DNA of 35,567 nucleotides from NCBI GenBank assembly GCA_002025865.1, contig MWOR01000151.1, positions 1 through 35,567 on the forward strand, read 5' to 3'. This document shows, piece after piece, positions 1 to 10,090 of the stretch. Below the pieces are notes generated by a model that made no database searches, was not told the origin of the DNA, and was given only the letters and a program-made list of their open reading frames with translations. Position numbers and translations under genes: made by a program. Every line of letters begins with the position of its first letter. Position 1 is the first letter of the stretch. The DNA comes from Prochlorococcus sp. HOT208_60m_813I02 (lineage in GTDB: Bacteria; Cyanobacteriota; Cyanobacteriia; PCC-6307; Cyanobiaceae).

Positions 1-2643
<2,643 letters not shown>

Positions 2644-2704
2644 AAACTTAATTTATTGTTTCTAATTTATATAATTTTCTATGCAGTTCTCAAGGTTCAC
2701 ACTA

Positions 2705-2822
2705 TCCTGGTGTTCATGGCGATGTGGAACCACTCCGATCCATCTCGAACTCGGTTGTGAAACGCATCAGCGGCGAAAATATTTAGGGGGTAGCCCCTTG
2801 AGAAAATAGCTCAATGCCAGGT
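2705..2822 (+). rRNA. rrf: 5S ribosomal RNA
   Basis: Follows the 23S gene by about 60 bases, the usual rRNA operon order. The terminal stem is visible: CCTGG at 2706-2710 pairs with CCAGG at 2817-2821. The internal CCACTCCGATCCATCTCGAA segment is the classic 5S loop region. Ends are placed from the closing helix and may be off by one or two bases. Confidence 0.95.
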
Positions 2823-2836
2823 AAAAATATTTAAAA

Positions 2837-2868
2837 GGGTTTACTCTTCTTGAGTAAGTCCTTTTTTT
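2837..2868 (+). terminator. rRNA operon intrinsic terminator, possibly bidirectional
   Basis: A 10-bp stem (2837-2846 with 2852-2861, two G-T pairs) and a TTCTT loop are followed by seven T at 2862-2868. It lies 15 bases past 5S and ends the rRNA transcript. The last bases overlap the mutM stop region. Read on the minus strand, the same hairpin is preceded by A and followed by TTTT and more T-rich sequence, so it could also stop mutM transcription. Confidence 0.9.
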
Positions 2869-3745
2869 ATTTTTGGCATTTAGGACACCAATGGGTACTT
2901 CTTCCAGTAATTTTTTGTCTTTCAATTAAATTTCCACATTTACGACATTCTTTTCCAGTTCTCCTGTAGACATTTGTCTGTAAACCAAAATTCCCATTCT
3001 CGCCTTCCAAATCCCTAAAATCGCTAAATGTCGTCCCCCCAGAACCTATACTTTTTTTTAATACAGTTACAATTGATTCCTTGAGTTTGATTAACTCAAT
3101 CTTTTTTATTGTTCGAGCTTCCCTAAAAGGCGAGATGCCAGCGGAGTATAAACTTTCATCAGCATAAATATTACCTATACCTGCCACTATTGTTTGATCT
3201 AATAAAACAGCTTTTATAGATTTTTTTCTTTTTGAAATAACCTTCTTGAGGTAATTTGCATCAAAGTCTTCAGAAAATGGTTCTGGTCCTAATGAACCTA
3301 ATCCTTTAATTATTTTGTTAAGCGATAGGTCTTTATTAACCCACCACATTTGACCAAAACTTCTTACATCAATGTACCTAAGCTCATTATTATTTTTATC
3401 GAAAAATCTTATTCTTGTATGTTTACAAGGATGAGTTGAGTTTTCAATAAATTTGAAATATCCAGTCATTCTTAGATGAACTACTAGAAATCCGTTATTT
3501 TTTGAATTTTCTAGAGGAAATGGAGTATTCTCATTTTGAATTTCTTTTAATTGCGCTATTAAATATTTTCCTCTTCTATCCCAATTATAAATAAGTGAGT
3601 TTTGAAGTCCTTTAATAAATTCTACTTTATTTGTTGGGAACGCAACAGTCGAATCTCTACAAACTTCTACTTCTCTAATAATAAAGTTATTAAGTTTTTG
3701 CTCTAAACCTCTGCGAACAGTTTCTACTTCAGGTAATTCAGGCAA
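2867..3745 (-). CDS. mutM: Formamidopyrimidine-DNA glycosylase (Fpg/MutM)
   Basis: Bifunctional DNA glycosylase/AP lyase that removes 8-oxoguanine and other oxidised purines in base excision repair. The 292-residue product starts [10 protein letters not shown], which puts the catalytic N-terminal proline (P2) and E3 in place, with the conserved lysine K60 in GKYLI. The helix-two-turn-helix region contains [10 protein letters not shown]. The C-terminal zinc finger has C267, C270, C287 and C290, with the DNA-binding arginine in TGRST (R282). Length is normal for the family. The start codon is TTG, forced by the invariant PELPE, and lies 4 bases after the psaE stop, so translation is probably coupled to psaE. 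In a photosynthetic cell, repair of oxidative damage next to a photosystem gene makes sense, but the functional link is inference. Confidence 0.96.
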   Translation of the reverse strand: MPELPEVETVRRGLEQKLNNFIIREVEVCRDSTVAFPTNKVEFIKGLQNSLIYNWDRRGKYLIAQLKEIQNENTPFPLENSKNNGFLVVHLRMTGYFKFIENSTHPCKHTRIRFFDKNNNELRYIDVRSFGQMWWVNKDLSLNKIIKGLGSLGPEPFSEDFDANYLKKVISKRKKSIKAVLLDQTIVAGIGNIYADESLYSAGISPFREARTIKKIELIKLKESIVTVLKKSIGSGGTTFSDFRDLEGENGNFGLQTNVYRRTGKECRKCGNLIERQKITGRSTHWCPKCQK

Positions 3746-3749
3746 TTAT

Positions 3750-3959
3750 TTAAGCTTTCTCTAATTCACTTTCAGCGAAATTGTTTGTATTTGCTCCACC
3801 ATCAGTCCCACTTATCCCAGCGTAATTTACTTTATCAAATCTGACTACACAGTTATACTTAATACCTGAAGTATCAACTGAAGCAACTTTACCTATTTCA
3901 TTGTACCAATATGATTCTGGTCTTTTTACTCTTACGAGATCTCCTCTTGAAATAGCCAT
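3750..3959 (-). CDS. psaE: Photosystem I reaction centre subunit IV (PsaE)
   Basis: Small peripheral subunit on the cytoplasmic (stromal) face of photosystem I that helps dock ferredoxin and supports cyclic electron flow. The 69-residue protein starts [20 protein letters not shown] and continues with GKVASVD and VVRFDKVNY, the SH3-like barrel typical of PsaE. The short C-terminal tail ([11 protein letters not shown]) agrees with PsaE from Prochlorococcus. It is the first gene of a likely two-gene unit with mutM, 4 bases downstream. There is a 70-base A+T-rich gap on its 5' side before the convergently unrelated LysM gene end. Confidence 0.97.
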   Translation of the reverse strand: MAISRGDLVRVKRPESYWYNEIGKVASVDTSGIKYNCVVRFDKVNYAGISGTDGGANTNNFAESELEKA

Positions 3960-4039
3960 TACAATTAATTTAACTTTTTGTAGAATAACTCATCATTAAT
4001 ATTCTTAGACAAATTATTCACACATATTAATTAAAAGTT

Positions 4040-4798
4040 TTAACAAAAATCATTTATTAAATTATTTTCGAATTCTTCTTTAGCAGGCTTACTTCCCATC
4101 CATTTCCCACCAGGTATTCTTACATCTAATTCATTTGTTTCACAATTGATTGAAATAATCAGTTTTTTATTTTCTTGATTTAATACATCTAAAACTTTTC
4201 TACCTTTAATATCTTTATATGATTTACTTTGTATAATTATAGGACCGTAAATTTTTTTATCTAACACGAGTAAGTCGTTATTTTTTTTATTTTCAGTTGT
4301 TTCATAATTTTCTGAATTAATTGTGTCCTCTTTTCTAATAATCAGTTTTTGACCAACTTTTATTGAATCAGGATTATTGAGATTATTAATCTCTATCAGA
4401 TCGATTACTTTTAAATTATATTTATTTGATATTTCAGTAAGATTTTCACCAGTTTGAACTATATGATAATTATTTATTAAATCAGATTGTTTTGTAAGAT
4501 TTTCAGTAGATTCAGAAATAATAAGATTTTGGCCAACAAAGATATAATTTTCATCTTTTAATTTATTCAATTTAATAATTAAATCTTTATTTATCGAATG
4601 GAGTTTTGAAATACTCGATAATGTATCTCCACTTTTTACAATATGAATTTTTTTTATTACAGTTTTTTCTTCATTGATTGATTCTTTTTTAGCAAAATTC
4701 TCAATTTTATTTTTTGCTGAAAATATTTCTTCTGATTTTATCAATGAGTGACTAAAAAAATTAATAAATATGGCAATTACTAAAAATGCAAATTTCAT
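4040..4798 (-). CDS. LysM-repeat secreted or membrane-anchored protein
   Basis: Probably binds peptidoglycan in the periplasm. The protein (252 residues from ATG at 4798; a GTG at 4807 adds three residues) begins with a hydrophobic segment MKFAFLVIAIFINFF that looks like a signal peptide or membrane anchor. Two LysM repeats follow: IVKSGDTLSSI...VGQNLII (about residues 50-95) and IVQTGENLTEI...VGQKLII (about 110-155). The C-terminal 95 residues (GPIIIQSKSYKDIKGRKVLDV and onward) are not a domain I recognise; they are a conserved-looking tail that ends in acidic and asparagine-rich sequence. I prefer the ATG because GTGAG just upstream could act as ribosome binding site. No catalytic peptidase domain is visible, so an enzymatic role is not supported. 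Confidence 0.85.
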   Translation of the reverse strand: MKFAFLVIAIFINFFSHSLIKSEEIFSAKNKIENFAKKESINEEKTVIKKIHIVKSGDTLSSISKLHSINKDLIIKLNKLKDENYIFVGQNLIISESTENLTKQSDLINNYHIVQTGENLTEISNKYNLKVIDLIEINNLNNPDSIKVGQKLIIRKEDTINSENYETTENKKNNDLLVLDKKIYGPIIIQSKSYKDIKGRKVLDVLNQENKKLIISINCETNELDVRIPGGKWMGSKPAKEEFENNLINDFC

Positions 4799-4870
4799 AA
4801 AACTCACTATTTATTTAAAGATAATCTTTAAATTTAAAATCGCTAGCTTTTTGAAATCAATTTAAGTAAT

Positions 4871-6262
4871 TTAAATCTGAAAAATAAACTTTAAAAATTT
4901 CTTTACTCTTTCGTAGGGAGGATACCGCAGATTTAAATCAAATAAAAAACCTTTAAAAGTAATAGATTTTTGATTTGAAAAATTGCGAAACCCCTCTTCA
5001 CCATGAAATTTACCAATACCACTTTGCCCAACGCCTCCAAACGGTAAATTTGGAATAAGGACTGGTAACATCACATCATTTATACAAATTGTTCCTGAGC
5101 TGGTTACTTTTGAAATATGATTATGGATTTTTTTATTGCCTCCAAATAAGTAGATTGCTAAGGGTTTTGATGTTTGACTAATCTTTTTTAAAGCTGATTC
5201 CTTATCATTGATCCCAATTACTGGAAGCAATGAACTGAATAGTTCTTTCTGCAAAATATCTGTTTCATTTAGTTTAGTTCTTAAAATTGTAGGAGATATT
5301 TTCAACTTTTTTTTACTATGAGTCCCCCCAAATAAAACTCTTTTTTCTTTTTTATATTGTTTGAGAATTTCTAAAGTTGATGAAAATTGCTTTTTCTCTA
5401 ATTTTGATAAATTTTCGGAAATAATTGGATTATCTCCGTAAAAACTTACTATGTATTTCTTTAATTTTTCTATAAAAATATTTTCAATTTCTTTATCTAC
5501 AAAGATATGATTAGGAGCCATACAGGATTGACCAGAATTAAAAAATTTGCCCCAAACAATTCTTTTTGCAGCCACTTCTAAATTTGCATTCTTGAAAACT
5601 ATTACAGGATTTGTTCCGCTTAACTCAAGAGTTAATGGAGTTAAGTTTTTTGAAGCTAATTTCATTATAGATTTTCCAGTTTCAGTACTTCCTGTAAAAA
5701 AAATGTGGTCAAAATTTTGTTCAATTAATTTTATGGATTGTTTATTATCACCCTCTACTGTCATTAAGACATCTTTATGGAAATATTTGGAAGTAAGCTT
5801 TTTAATAAGTTTTGAGGTCGCGGGACATTTCTCTGATGGTTTTATAACAGCAGTATTTCCCGCTGAGAAAATATTTACCAATGGCTTTAAAACATAAAGT
5901 AATGGATAATTATAAGGACCAAGAATTAAGACACACCCAAGAGGTTCATAAATAACTTGTGAAGATGATGGAAATAGATAAAAAGGTGTATCAATCTTTT
6001 TTGGTCGCATCCAAGAATTGAGTTTCTTTTTTATGAGTGAAATTTCTTCTTTCACTAAAAGAATTTCTGAAAGCCCTTCAATTTCAGATTTACCGAGATC
6101 AACAAAAAGTGATTTAATTATCTCTTTTTTATTTTCATTCAAAAGTTTAGAAACTATATTGATATGGTGGATCCTCCATTTTATATCTTCAGTTTTACCC
6201 GTGAGAACTGTATTTTTTAATTTATAAATGTCTTCTAAATGAAATTTATCAGAAATTTTCAT
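4871..6262 (-). CDS. Aldehyde dehydrogenase (class 3 / fatty aldehyde type)
   Basis: NAD(P)-dependent oxidation of aldehydes to carboxylic acids. The 463-residue protein has all catalytic features: N118 in GPYNYP, K141 in KPSEK, the FTGST nucleotide-binding motif (189-193), the general base E213 in LELSG and the nucleophile C247 in GQSCMAPNH. The late motif LPFGGVGQSGIGKFHG is also present. The length is short for the superfamily and matches class 3 enzymes, and the hydrophobic end (VKKFLKFIFQI) resembles the membrane-associating tail of fatty aldehyde dehydrogenases. In cyanobacteria such an enzyme converts fatty aldehydes to fatty acids. The substrate is inferred from family, not from the sequence. 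ATG start; it stands alone with no close co-directional partner. Confidence 0.93.
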   Translation of the reverse strand: MKISDKFHLEDIYKLKNTVLTGKTEDIKWRIHHINIVSKLLNENKKEIIKSLFVDLGKSEIEGLSEILLVKEEISLIKKKLNSWMRPKKIDTPFYLFPSSSQVIYEPLGCVLILGPYNYPLLYVLKPLVNIFSAGNTAVIKPSEKCPATSKLIKKLTSKYFHKDVLMTVEGDNKQSIKLIEQNFDHIFFTGSTETGKSIMKLASKNLTPLTLELSGTNPVIVFKNANLEVAAKRIVWGKFFNSGQSCMAPNHIFVDKEIENIFIEKLKKYIVSFYGDNPIISENLSKLEKKQFSSTLEILKQYKKEKRVLFGGTHSKKKLKISPTILRTKLNETDILQKELFSSLLPVIGINDKESALKKISQTSKPLAIYLFGGNKKIHNHISKVTSSGTICINDVMLPVLIPNLPFGGVGQSGIGKFHGEEGFRNFSNQKSITFKGFLFDLNLRYPPYERVKKFLKFIFQI

Positions 6263-6419
6263 TTTTTACCTTTGAATAGTATTAAATATATCAGAGGATA
6301 AATTGTAAATAACTAAGGTTTTTAGCCAATTAAATCAAAGCGAATGATTTTATGAGAAATAATCAAATTTATTAATATTCCCTCTAAAAATTCAAATTTT
6401 TCTTGGTTAGTATATTTTT

Positions 6420-7310
6420 ATGAGGGAAAATTTTTCAATTAGATTGATATCTATAAATGAAATACCAGAAGTCACAAACTGGGCAAGGTTAGAAGGATTT
6501 TCTCCTGGAATGGATGATGTATCAATTTATAGAAATACAGATAAACAGGGGGTATGGGTAGCTTGTCTAGACGATAATCCTATAGGCTCTATTGCGTGTA
6601 TAAAATATAATTCCTCGTATGGTTTTATAGGTTTATTTATCGTTAAAAAAGAATTCCGAAATAATGGATATGGAGTGAGATTATGGAAACATGCCCTCGA
6701 ATATTTGAAAAATGTTGATTGTATTGGTCTTGAGGCTGCCCCAGATAGATTGAATGATTACGCAAAGTGGGGGTTTAGAAAATCTTCCCTTACAAATCGA
6801 TGGAAATTAAATGGTTCTCAAGATTTGCCATTGAGAAATTTCTATAAAGATCAATTTCATTCTTTTAAAGTTGTCCCGGGTAATAAAATTTCCGCTGAAG
6901 CAGTCTTAATTTATGATGATCAAAGAGAACCTAGTCCTAGACCACATTTTCTAAATGACTGGTTGAAAAATTCTTATGGTAATGTCTGTGCAATTGTCGA
7001 TAATAATGAAATGTGCCATGGATTTGGAAGGATAAGACCTTGTGTATTGGAGGATAATGAGCAAGGCTGGAGAATCGGCCCCCTTTTAGCGGATACTCCA
7101 CCACTTGCTGAATTATTAATAAGGGAGTTAGTTGGTGATTTAGATGCTCAAATCTTATTGGATTGCTCTAATCTGAATCCTTATGCAAATTATCTTTTAT
7201 CAAGTTTGGGATTTCAGGAAATATCAAAAACTTACAGAATGTATAAAGGCATTCAACCTCCCTGTCCAATGAATCAAGTATATGGACTTGCCTGCTTGGA
7301 ACTGGGGTGA
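6420..7310 (+). CDS. GNAT-family N-acetyltransferase (double domain)
   Basis: Likely transfers an acetyl group from acetyl-CoA to an unknown amine. In the N-terminal half (residues about 5-130) the core GNAT features are visible: IGSIACIKY, then IGLFIVKKEFRNNGYGVRLW, where RNNGYG is the acetyl-CoA pyrophosphate-binding motif, and DRLNDYAKWGFRK, the usual YxxxGF. The C-terminal half (about 160-290) is a second GNAT-like domain, seen in GFGRIRP, IGPLLADTP and NPYANYLLSSLGF. This is the two-domain arrangement of YitH/HolE-type acetyltransferases. Length 296 fits. It is divergent from the aldehyde dehydrogenase; the 157-base A+T-rich gap must hold both promoters. Substrate unknown. Confidence 0.88.
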   Translation: MRENFSIRLISINEIPEVTNWARLEGFSPGMDDVSIYRNTDKQGVWVACLDDNPIGSIACIKYNSSYGFIGLFIVKKEFRNNGYGVRLWKHALEYLKNVDCIGLEAAPDRLNDYAKWGFRKSSLTNRWKLNGSQDLPLRNFYKDQFHSFKVVPGNKISAEAVLIYDDQREPSPRPHFLNDWLKNSYGNVCAIVDNNEMCHGFGRIRPCVLEDNEQGWRIGPLLADTPPLAELLIRELVGDLDAQILLDCSNLNPYANYLLSSLGFQEISKTYRMYKGIQPPCPMNQVYGLACLELG

Positions 7311-7376
7311 TTTCCTTTAAAGCGTTCATTTCCCCTTTTGTTTCTGTAATACTGAAAGAAGTTTGTTTGATTAAGA

Positions 7377-7625
7377 TTAACTTCCAGAAGGTTTCAAAAT
7401 TTTTTCTACAATATCGGCGTTGATTATAGTGATCTCTCCATTGTCAATATTGGCAACTTGAAACAAGGTCCATGAATTTGGATTTCTAGCTCCTCCAATA
7501 CAGTCGATAACTTGACCGACCCAATAATTTTCATCCTTTTCCTTAGTATCTTCGCAATTTTCTTTTTTAATTGCGACATAATCACCAGGCCTAACGAAAA
7601 GAAACTCAGGAGTTGCTGAGCTCAT
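7377..7625 (-). CDS. DUF3104-like small conserved protein
   Basis: An 82-residue soluble protein with FLFVRPGDYVAIK near the start, WVGQVIDCIGGARNP in the middle and LFQVANIDNGEITIINAD towards the end. This pattern is that of the DUF3104 family, which I know from Prochlorococcus and marine Synechococcus; its function is unknown. The run of beta-strands and RPGDYV resembles small SH3-like barrels such as PsaE, so a binding role is possible. ATG start. A perfect inverted repeat (7638-7655) lies 12 bases upstream and could regulate it. Confidence 0.8.
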   Translation of the reverse strand: MSSATPEFLFVRPGDYVAIKKENCEDTKEKDENYWVGQVIDCIGGARNPNSWTLFQVANIDNGEITIINADIVEKILKPSGS

Positions 7626-7637
7626 AATAAATAAATA

Positions 7638-7655
7638 ATAGTATATACGTACTAT
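7638..7655. promoter_or_regulatory. Inverted repeat, possible operator
   Basis: ATAGTA and TACTAT are perfect 6-bp arms separated by TATACG. The core AGTATATACGTACT resembles the cyanobacterial LexA box (RGTACNNNDGTWCB) with about two mismatches. It sits just upstream of the DUF3104-like gene start. Regulator identity is speculative. Confidence 0.3.
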
Positions 7656-7722
7656 ATTAAGTTATTAGTTTTGTTGCTGAACCTTGAATTATTTAGCAAA
7701 CTAGGGGTAATTCAAAAATAAA

Positions 7723-7815
7723 ATGGAATCAACTGAAATTGCTATATTTTCAACATTATTGGGGTTAATCCTAGCTTTAACTGACGCTTATATAGAAAGG
7801 AATATTCCTGGATAA
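7723..7815 (+). CDS. Small membrane protein (30 aa), unknown
   Basis: ATG start, 30 residues, beginning MESTEIAIFSTLLGLILA and ending YIERNIPG. It is a single hydrophobic helix with an acidic N-terminus and a charged C-terminal tail, like the very small subunits of photosynthetic complexes. It matches none of PsbM, PsbN, PsaM, PetN or Ycf12 as I remember them. The ribosome binding site is weak. It faces the Hli-like gene, with stops 17 bases apart. Size and hydrophobicity are the only support. Confidence 0.45.
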   Translation: MESTEIAIFSTLLGLILALTDAYIERNIPG

Positions 7816-7832
7816 TATTGCCAATTCATTTT

Positions 7833-7964
7833 TTAAATAAAATAAGATTTAAGCTGGTCTAATATGTCGGCACGGTTGGAAACTAATTTTGTAAAAACTA
7901 AATATATCAACCCTCCCATTGCGAGTCTTCCGTTAATTTTTTCTAACTGCTTTAGTTTTCCCAA
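7833..7964 (-). CDS. High-light-inducible-like one-helix protein (Hli/CAB family)
   Basis: Hli proteins are one-helix relatives of light-harvesting Lhc proteins; they bind chlorophyll and carotenoid and protect photosystems under stress. This 43-residue protein has the family signature ExxNGRxAMxG: E8, N11-G12-R13, A15-M16 in QLEKINGRLAMGGL, followed by a hydrophobic helix (IYLVFTKLV). Chlorophyll ligands of the family (E and N/H in ExxN, and R) are kept. The C-terminal tail NRADILDQLKSYFI differs from typical Hli proteins. The start is TTG, supported by an AAGGG ribosome binding site 6 bases upstream and a stop just before it in frame. It is too short and starts with TTG, so it is easily missed. 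Confidence 0.72.
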   Translation of the reverse strand: MGKLKQLEKINGRLAMGGLIYLVFTKLVSNRADILDQLKSYFI

Positions 7965-8077
7965 AAATTACCCTTGCTGTTAAATAAAATTTAAAGGGTA
8001 TAGAAAATAAAAAAGTATTGATTACTTCAAAATTAAAAAAAAATTTATAGAAATATTATTTCAAACACGAATTAAAT

Positions 8078-8215
8078 TTAAAGCCAAGCTTCTTTCATCT
8101 CAAGATAAAGTCTCTCGCTCTCAGCAGAATTAATTTTGCTGTCTGAATATGATTGTTGCTGTTGCTGTTGTTGCGGCTGAGTTGAGTTAGTATTAGAGTT
8201 TTGGACTTCGCTCAT
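8078..8215 (-). CDS. Glutamine-rich microprotein (45 aa), unknown
   Basis: ATG start; begins MSEVQNSNTNSTQP, then seven glutamines in a row, then SYSDSKINSAESERLYLEMK and ends EAWL. The first half is low-complexity and probably disordered; the second half looks like an amphipathic helix with an aromatic end. Both ends read as a real protein and the DNA is less A+T-rich than its surroundings. The seven glutamine codons alternate CAA and CAG, not a simple DNA slip of one codon. No SD is visible, but a possible -10 (TATACC) lies close upstream on the same strand, so the leader may be very short. Function unknown. Confidence 0.55.
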   Translation of the reverse strand: MSEVQNSNTNSTQPQQQQQQQSYSDSKINSAESERLYLEMKEAWL

Positions 8216-8331
8216 TAGAGGGATGGTATATTTGTGAGTATTCTCTCATATTTAGAGCTTTTTTTGTCAACTTAAATTCTTAAATTTTATTTAAATTTTC
8301 TACGTTTTTAATTTTCCTGTTTTGAGTGAAT

Positions 8332-8433
8332 TTATTTCGCTACAGTAGTTTTGGTATATAGGAATTTAACTTCCCAATATACAATTCCTAGGAAGATAGC
8401 ACTTGCAATAATAATTTCAGAAATGGCTAACAT
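8332..8433 (-). CDS. Small membrane protein (33 aa), unknown
   Basis: ATG start; begins MLAISEIIIASAIFLGIVYW, followed by EVKFLYTKTTVAK. One transmembrane helix with positive charges after it, so the C-terminus should be cytoplasmic. It resembles small subunits of thylakoid complexes in design, but I cannot assign it to one. About 115 bases separate it from the glutamine-rich microprotein on the same strand. Confidence 0.5.
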   Translation of the reverse strand: MLAISEIIIASAIFLGIVYWEVKFLYTKTTVAK

Positions 8434-8580
8434 TTTATTTTTTAATACTAATTTAATTTTGGTATCAATTTACACAGAATCCAATAGGTACTTATTACAT
8501 TTTAGTTTTTAAAAAATCTTATTTAATAAAATAACGCGTCGAAATAATATAAAATTTTAAGTTAGATACATATTATTTCC

Positions 8581-9015
8581 GTGGGAAATTTCATAAATTC
8601 AACAACTCTTATACCTTTAATACCTTTAGTAACCTCTTTATTTACTCTTATTTTATTGGCAAGTTTTAACAGAACACTTAACAGGTTAACAAAACCAGTT
8701 ACTGCACTGATTGCATTATCTTTATTAAGTTCTGCTTTAATAAGCTCATTTGACTATTTTAAGAAAATAGAAGAAGAAATAATTTTATCTGAATTTATCA
8801 AATTTTTTGAAGAAAAAAATTTAGTAATACATCTCAACTTAGTAAATGAAAAAATTATAATTTTTTTCTCATTAATAATGATATTAATTATTGGAATATC
8901 TTTTTATAAATTGCCTAGAAAAAAAGGTTACGTCTCATTAATGATTAGCCTAGGATTAATTTCTTCATCGGGGATGCTCTCAATATTGCTAATAGATTTC
9001 TCAGCACTAATCTAA
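8581..9015 (+). CDS. Membrane protein resembling the N-terminus of NuoL/NdhF
   Basis: A 144-residue protein with about four transmembrane segments: TLIPLIPLVTSLFTLILLAS, VTALIALSLLSSALI, IIIFFSLIMILIIGI and ISLGLISSSGMLSILLIDF. Order and spacing look like the first helices of the NADH/plastoquinone oxidoreductase chain 5 (NuoL/NdhF), where a strand pair such as HLNLVNEKIIIFF precedes a helix. The proton-channel part that should follow is absent and the gene ends normally, so it is either a truncated relative or an independent small protein. GTG start is the only possibility after the in-frame TAG at 8563. The stop overlaps the PTOX stop by 4 bases on the other strand. Confidence 0.6.
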   Translation: MGNFINSTTLIPLIPLVTSLFTLILLASFNRTLNRLTKPVTALIALSLLSSALISSFDYFKKIEEEIILSEFIKFFEEKNLVIHLNLVNEKIIIFFSLIMILIIGISFYKLPRKKGYVSLMISLGLISSSGMLSILLIDFSALI

Positions 9016-9521
9016 ACTGTTGTAAGCATTGACAAAGCATGGTTAAGTTCTTGGACATGATTTAATTCATCTTGAGCAATTTCTTTTATTTTTTGATCAT
9101 TTGGATTATCTATTAAATATTTGGAATAAGTTTCAAATGCATGTTCTTCGATTTTTATGTTGACATCATAAGCATTAGCTGGAGAGAGGAAATAATAAAA
9201 AACCATGATCCAGTAATAGACAAGCACAAGATGTCTCGCAAAAAATCTATCAATCCAGAACCTATCTCCTCCTCTTTTCTCCATTTCTTTAAGATGCTCA
9301 GTTTCGTTAATAGCTTGATAAAAATGTTCTTTCATTAAAATCATTGTTTTCTCATTTTTAATTCCTAGGGATTCTTTAAAATGAAGAACTGAAAGAAATG
9401 CAAAATAAGGTGATCTAGCTATAACTTCTAAAACCCAAAATCTTTGTAAAGATCTACCAGAGTATATGAAGTCTAAGAAGTTAACTGTACTATTCAAAAT
9501 CAAAGAATTTAATTTCTTCAT
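9012..9521 (-). CDS. ptox: Plastoquinol terminal oxidase (PTOX, alternative oxidase family)
   Basis: Di-iron enzyme at the membrane that oxidises plastoquinol and reduces oxygen to water, relieving over-reduction of the photosynthetic electron chain. The 169-residue protein carries the alternative oxidase iron-binding motifs: E32 in LEVIARSPYFAFLSVLHFKE (the PTOX form of LETIARVPYF), E73xxH76 in NETEHL, E125/E126 in EEHAFETY, and E152xxH155 in DELNHVQELNH. A hydrophobic hairpin lies between (HLVLVYYWIMVFYYFL). It is shorter than plant PTOX, as is usual for the cyanobacterial form. High-light Prochlorococcus and cyanophages are known to carry such genes. It converges on and overlaps by 4 bases the NuoL-like gene. 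ATG start. Confidence 0.93.
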   Translation of the reverse strand: MKKLNSLILNSTVNFLDFIYSGRSLQRFWVLEVIARSPYFAFLSVLHFKESLGIKNEKTMILMKEHFYQAINETEHLKEMEKRGGDRFWIDRFFARHLVLVYYWIMVFYYFLSPANAYDVNIKIEEHAFETYSKYLIDNPNDQKIKEIAQDELNHVQELNHALSMLTTV

Positions 9522-9676
9522 AAATTTAGTTTTTCTTTAAGTATAATTACTTAGTAACTTGAGGGCTATAAGGTACTGAATTATTTAACCAAAAATTAAT
9601 CTTTATAGTCTAAAAATTGTTACTTTCATTGAAATATTTTTTTTTCATGTATTAATTGGATAGATTAAAATTTTAT

Positions 9677-9817
9677 ATGACAACTACTGAAAAAATTGCA
9701 AACGCTAAAAAGAGGATTGATGAATTAGAAAGACTTATAAAATATTGGAATGATTCAGACCATGATGAGCCAAAAATAGTAAATTTTTCAAGGAACATTG
9801 AAAATAAAGTTGCTTAG
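9677..9817 (+). CDS. Small coiled-coil protein (46 aa), unknown
   Basis: ATG start, begins MTTTEKIANAKKRIDELERL and continues with IKYWNDSDHDEP, ending NIENKVA. The first 25 residues have heptad-like spacing of hydrophobic residues (I, A, I, L, L, I), typical of a short coiled coil, and the second half is acidic and polar. Balanced amino acid use supports a real protein. It stands alone between PTOX and another microprotein. Confidence 0.6.
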   Translation: MTTTEKIANAKKRIDELERLIKYWNDSDHDEPKIVNFSRNIENKVA

Positions 9818-9963
9818 ATCGTGATGATTAGGACTGATTAACTTTATCTACTTAAAGTGATTTGATATCTTTGAGGTTTCGAATATTGTTTAATTTATAA
9901 ATAGAGCAATTAAACCTATTCTCAAAAACGGAAAGGAAGAAATAATCTAAAAGAAAAATCAAT

Positions 9964-10077
9964 ATGAAAACCTTTTCAAAAAAATATTTAGTACCGATTA
10001 AATTTATACCATGGGTTTTTTGGGTATTTATATCTTTTATGAGTATATATTTGTGTAAGATATCCTGGGTAAATTGA
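9964..10077 (+). CDS. Small membrane protein (37 aa), unknown
   Basis: ATG start, begins MKTFSKKYLVPIKFIPWVFW and continues VFISFMSIYLCKISWVN. A basic N-terminus precedes one strongly hydrophobic helix, as in a small inner-membrane protein. A longer reading frame on the opposite strand (9852-10130) covers the same bases but has a poor composition. No clear ribosome binding site. Candidate only. Confidence 0.4.
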   Translation: MKTFSKKYLVPIKFIPWVFWVFISFMSIYLCKISWVN

Positions 10078-10090
10078 ATAATTAATGGAT

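Noticed and set aside
4798..4807. GTG start for the LysM protein
   Set aside because: The ATG three codons later starts directly at the hydrophobic leader and has a GTGAG just upstream; the GTG is kept only as an alternative.
5547..6227. Plus-strand frames opposite the aldehyde dehydrogenase
   Set aside because: Antisense shadows of a clear gene with complete catalytic motifs on the other strand.
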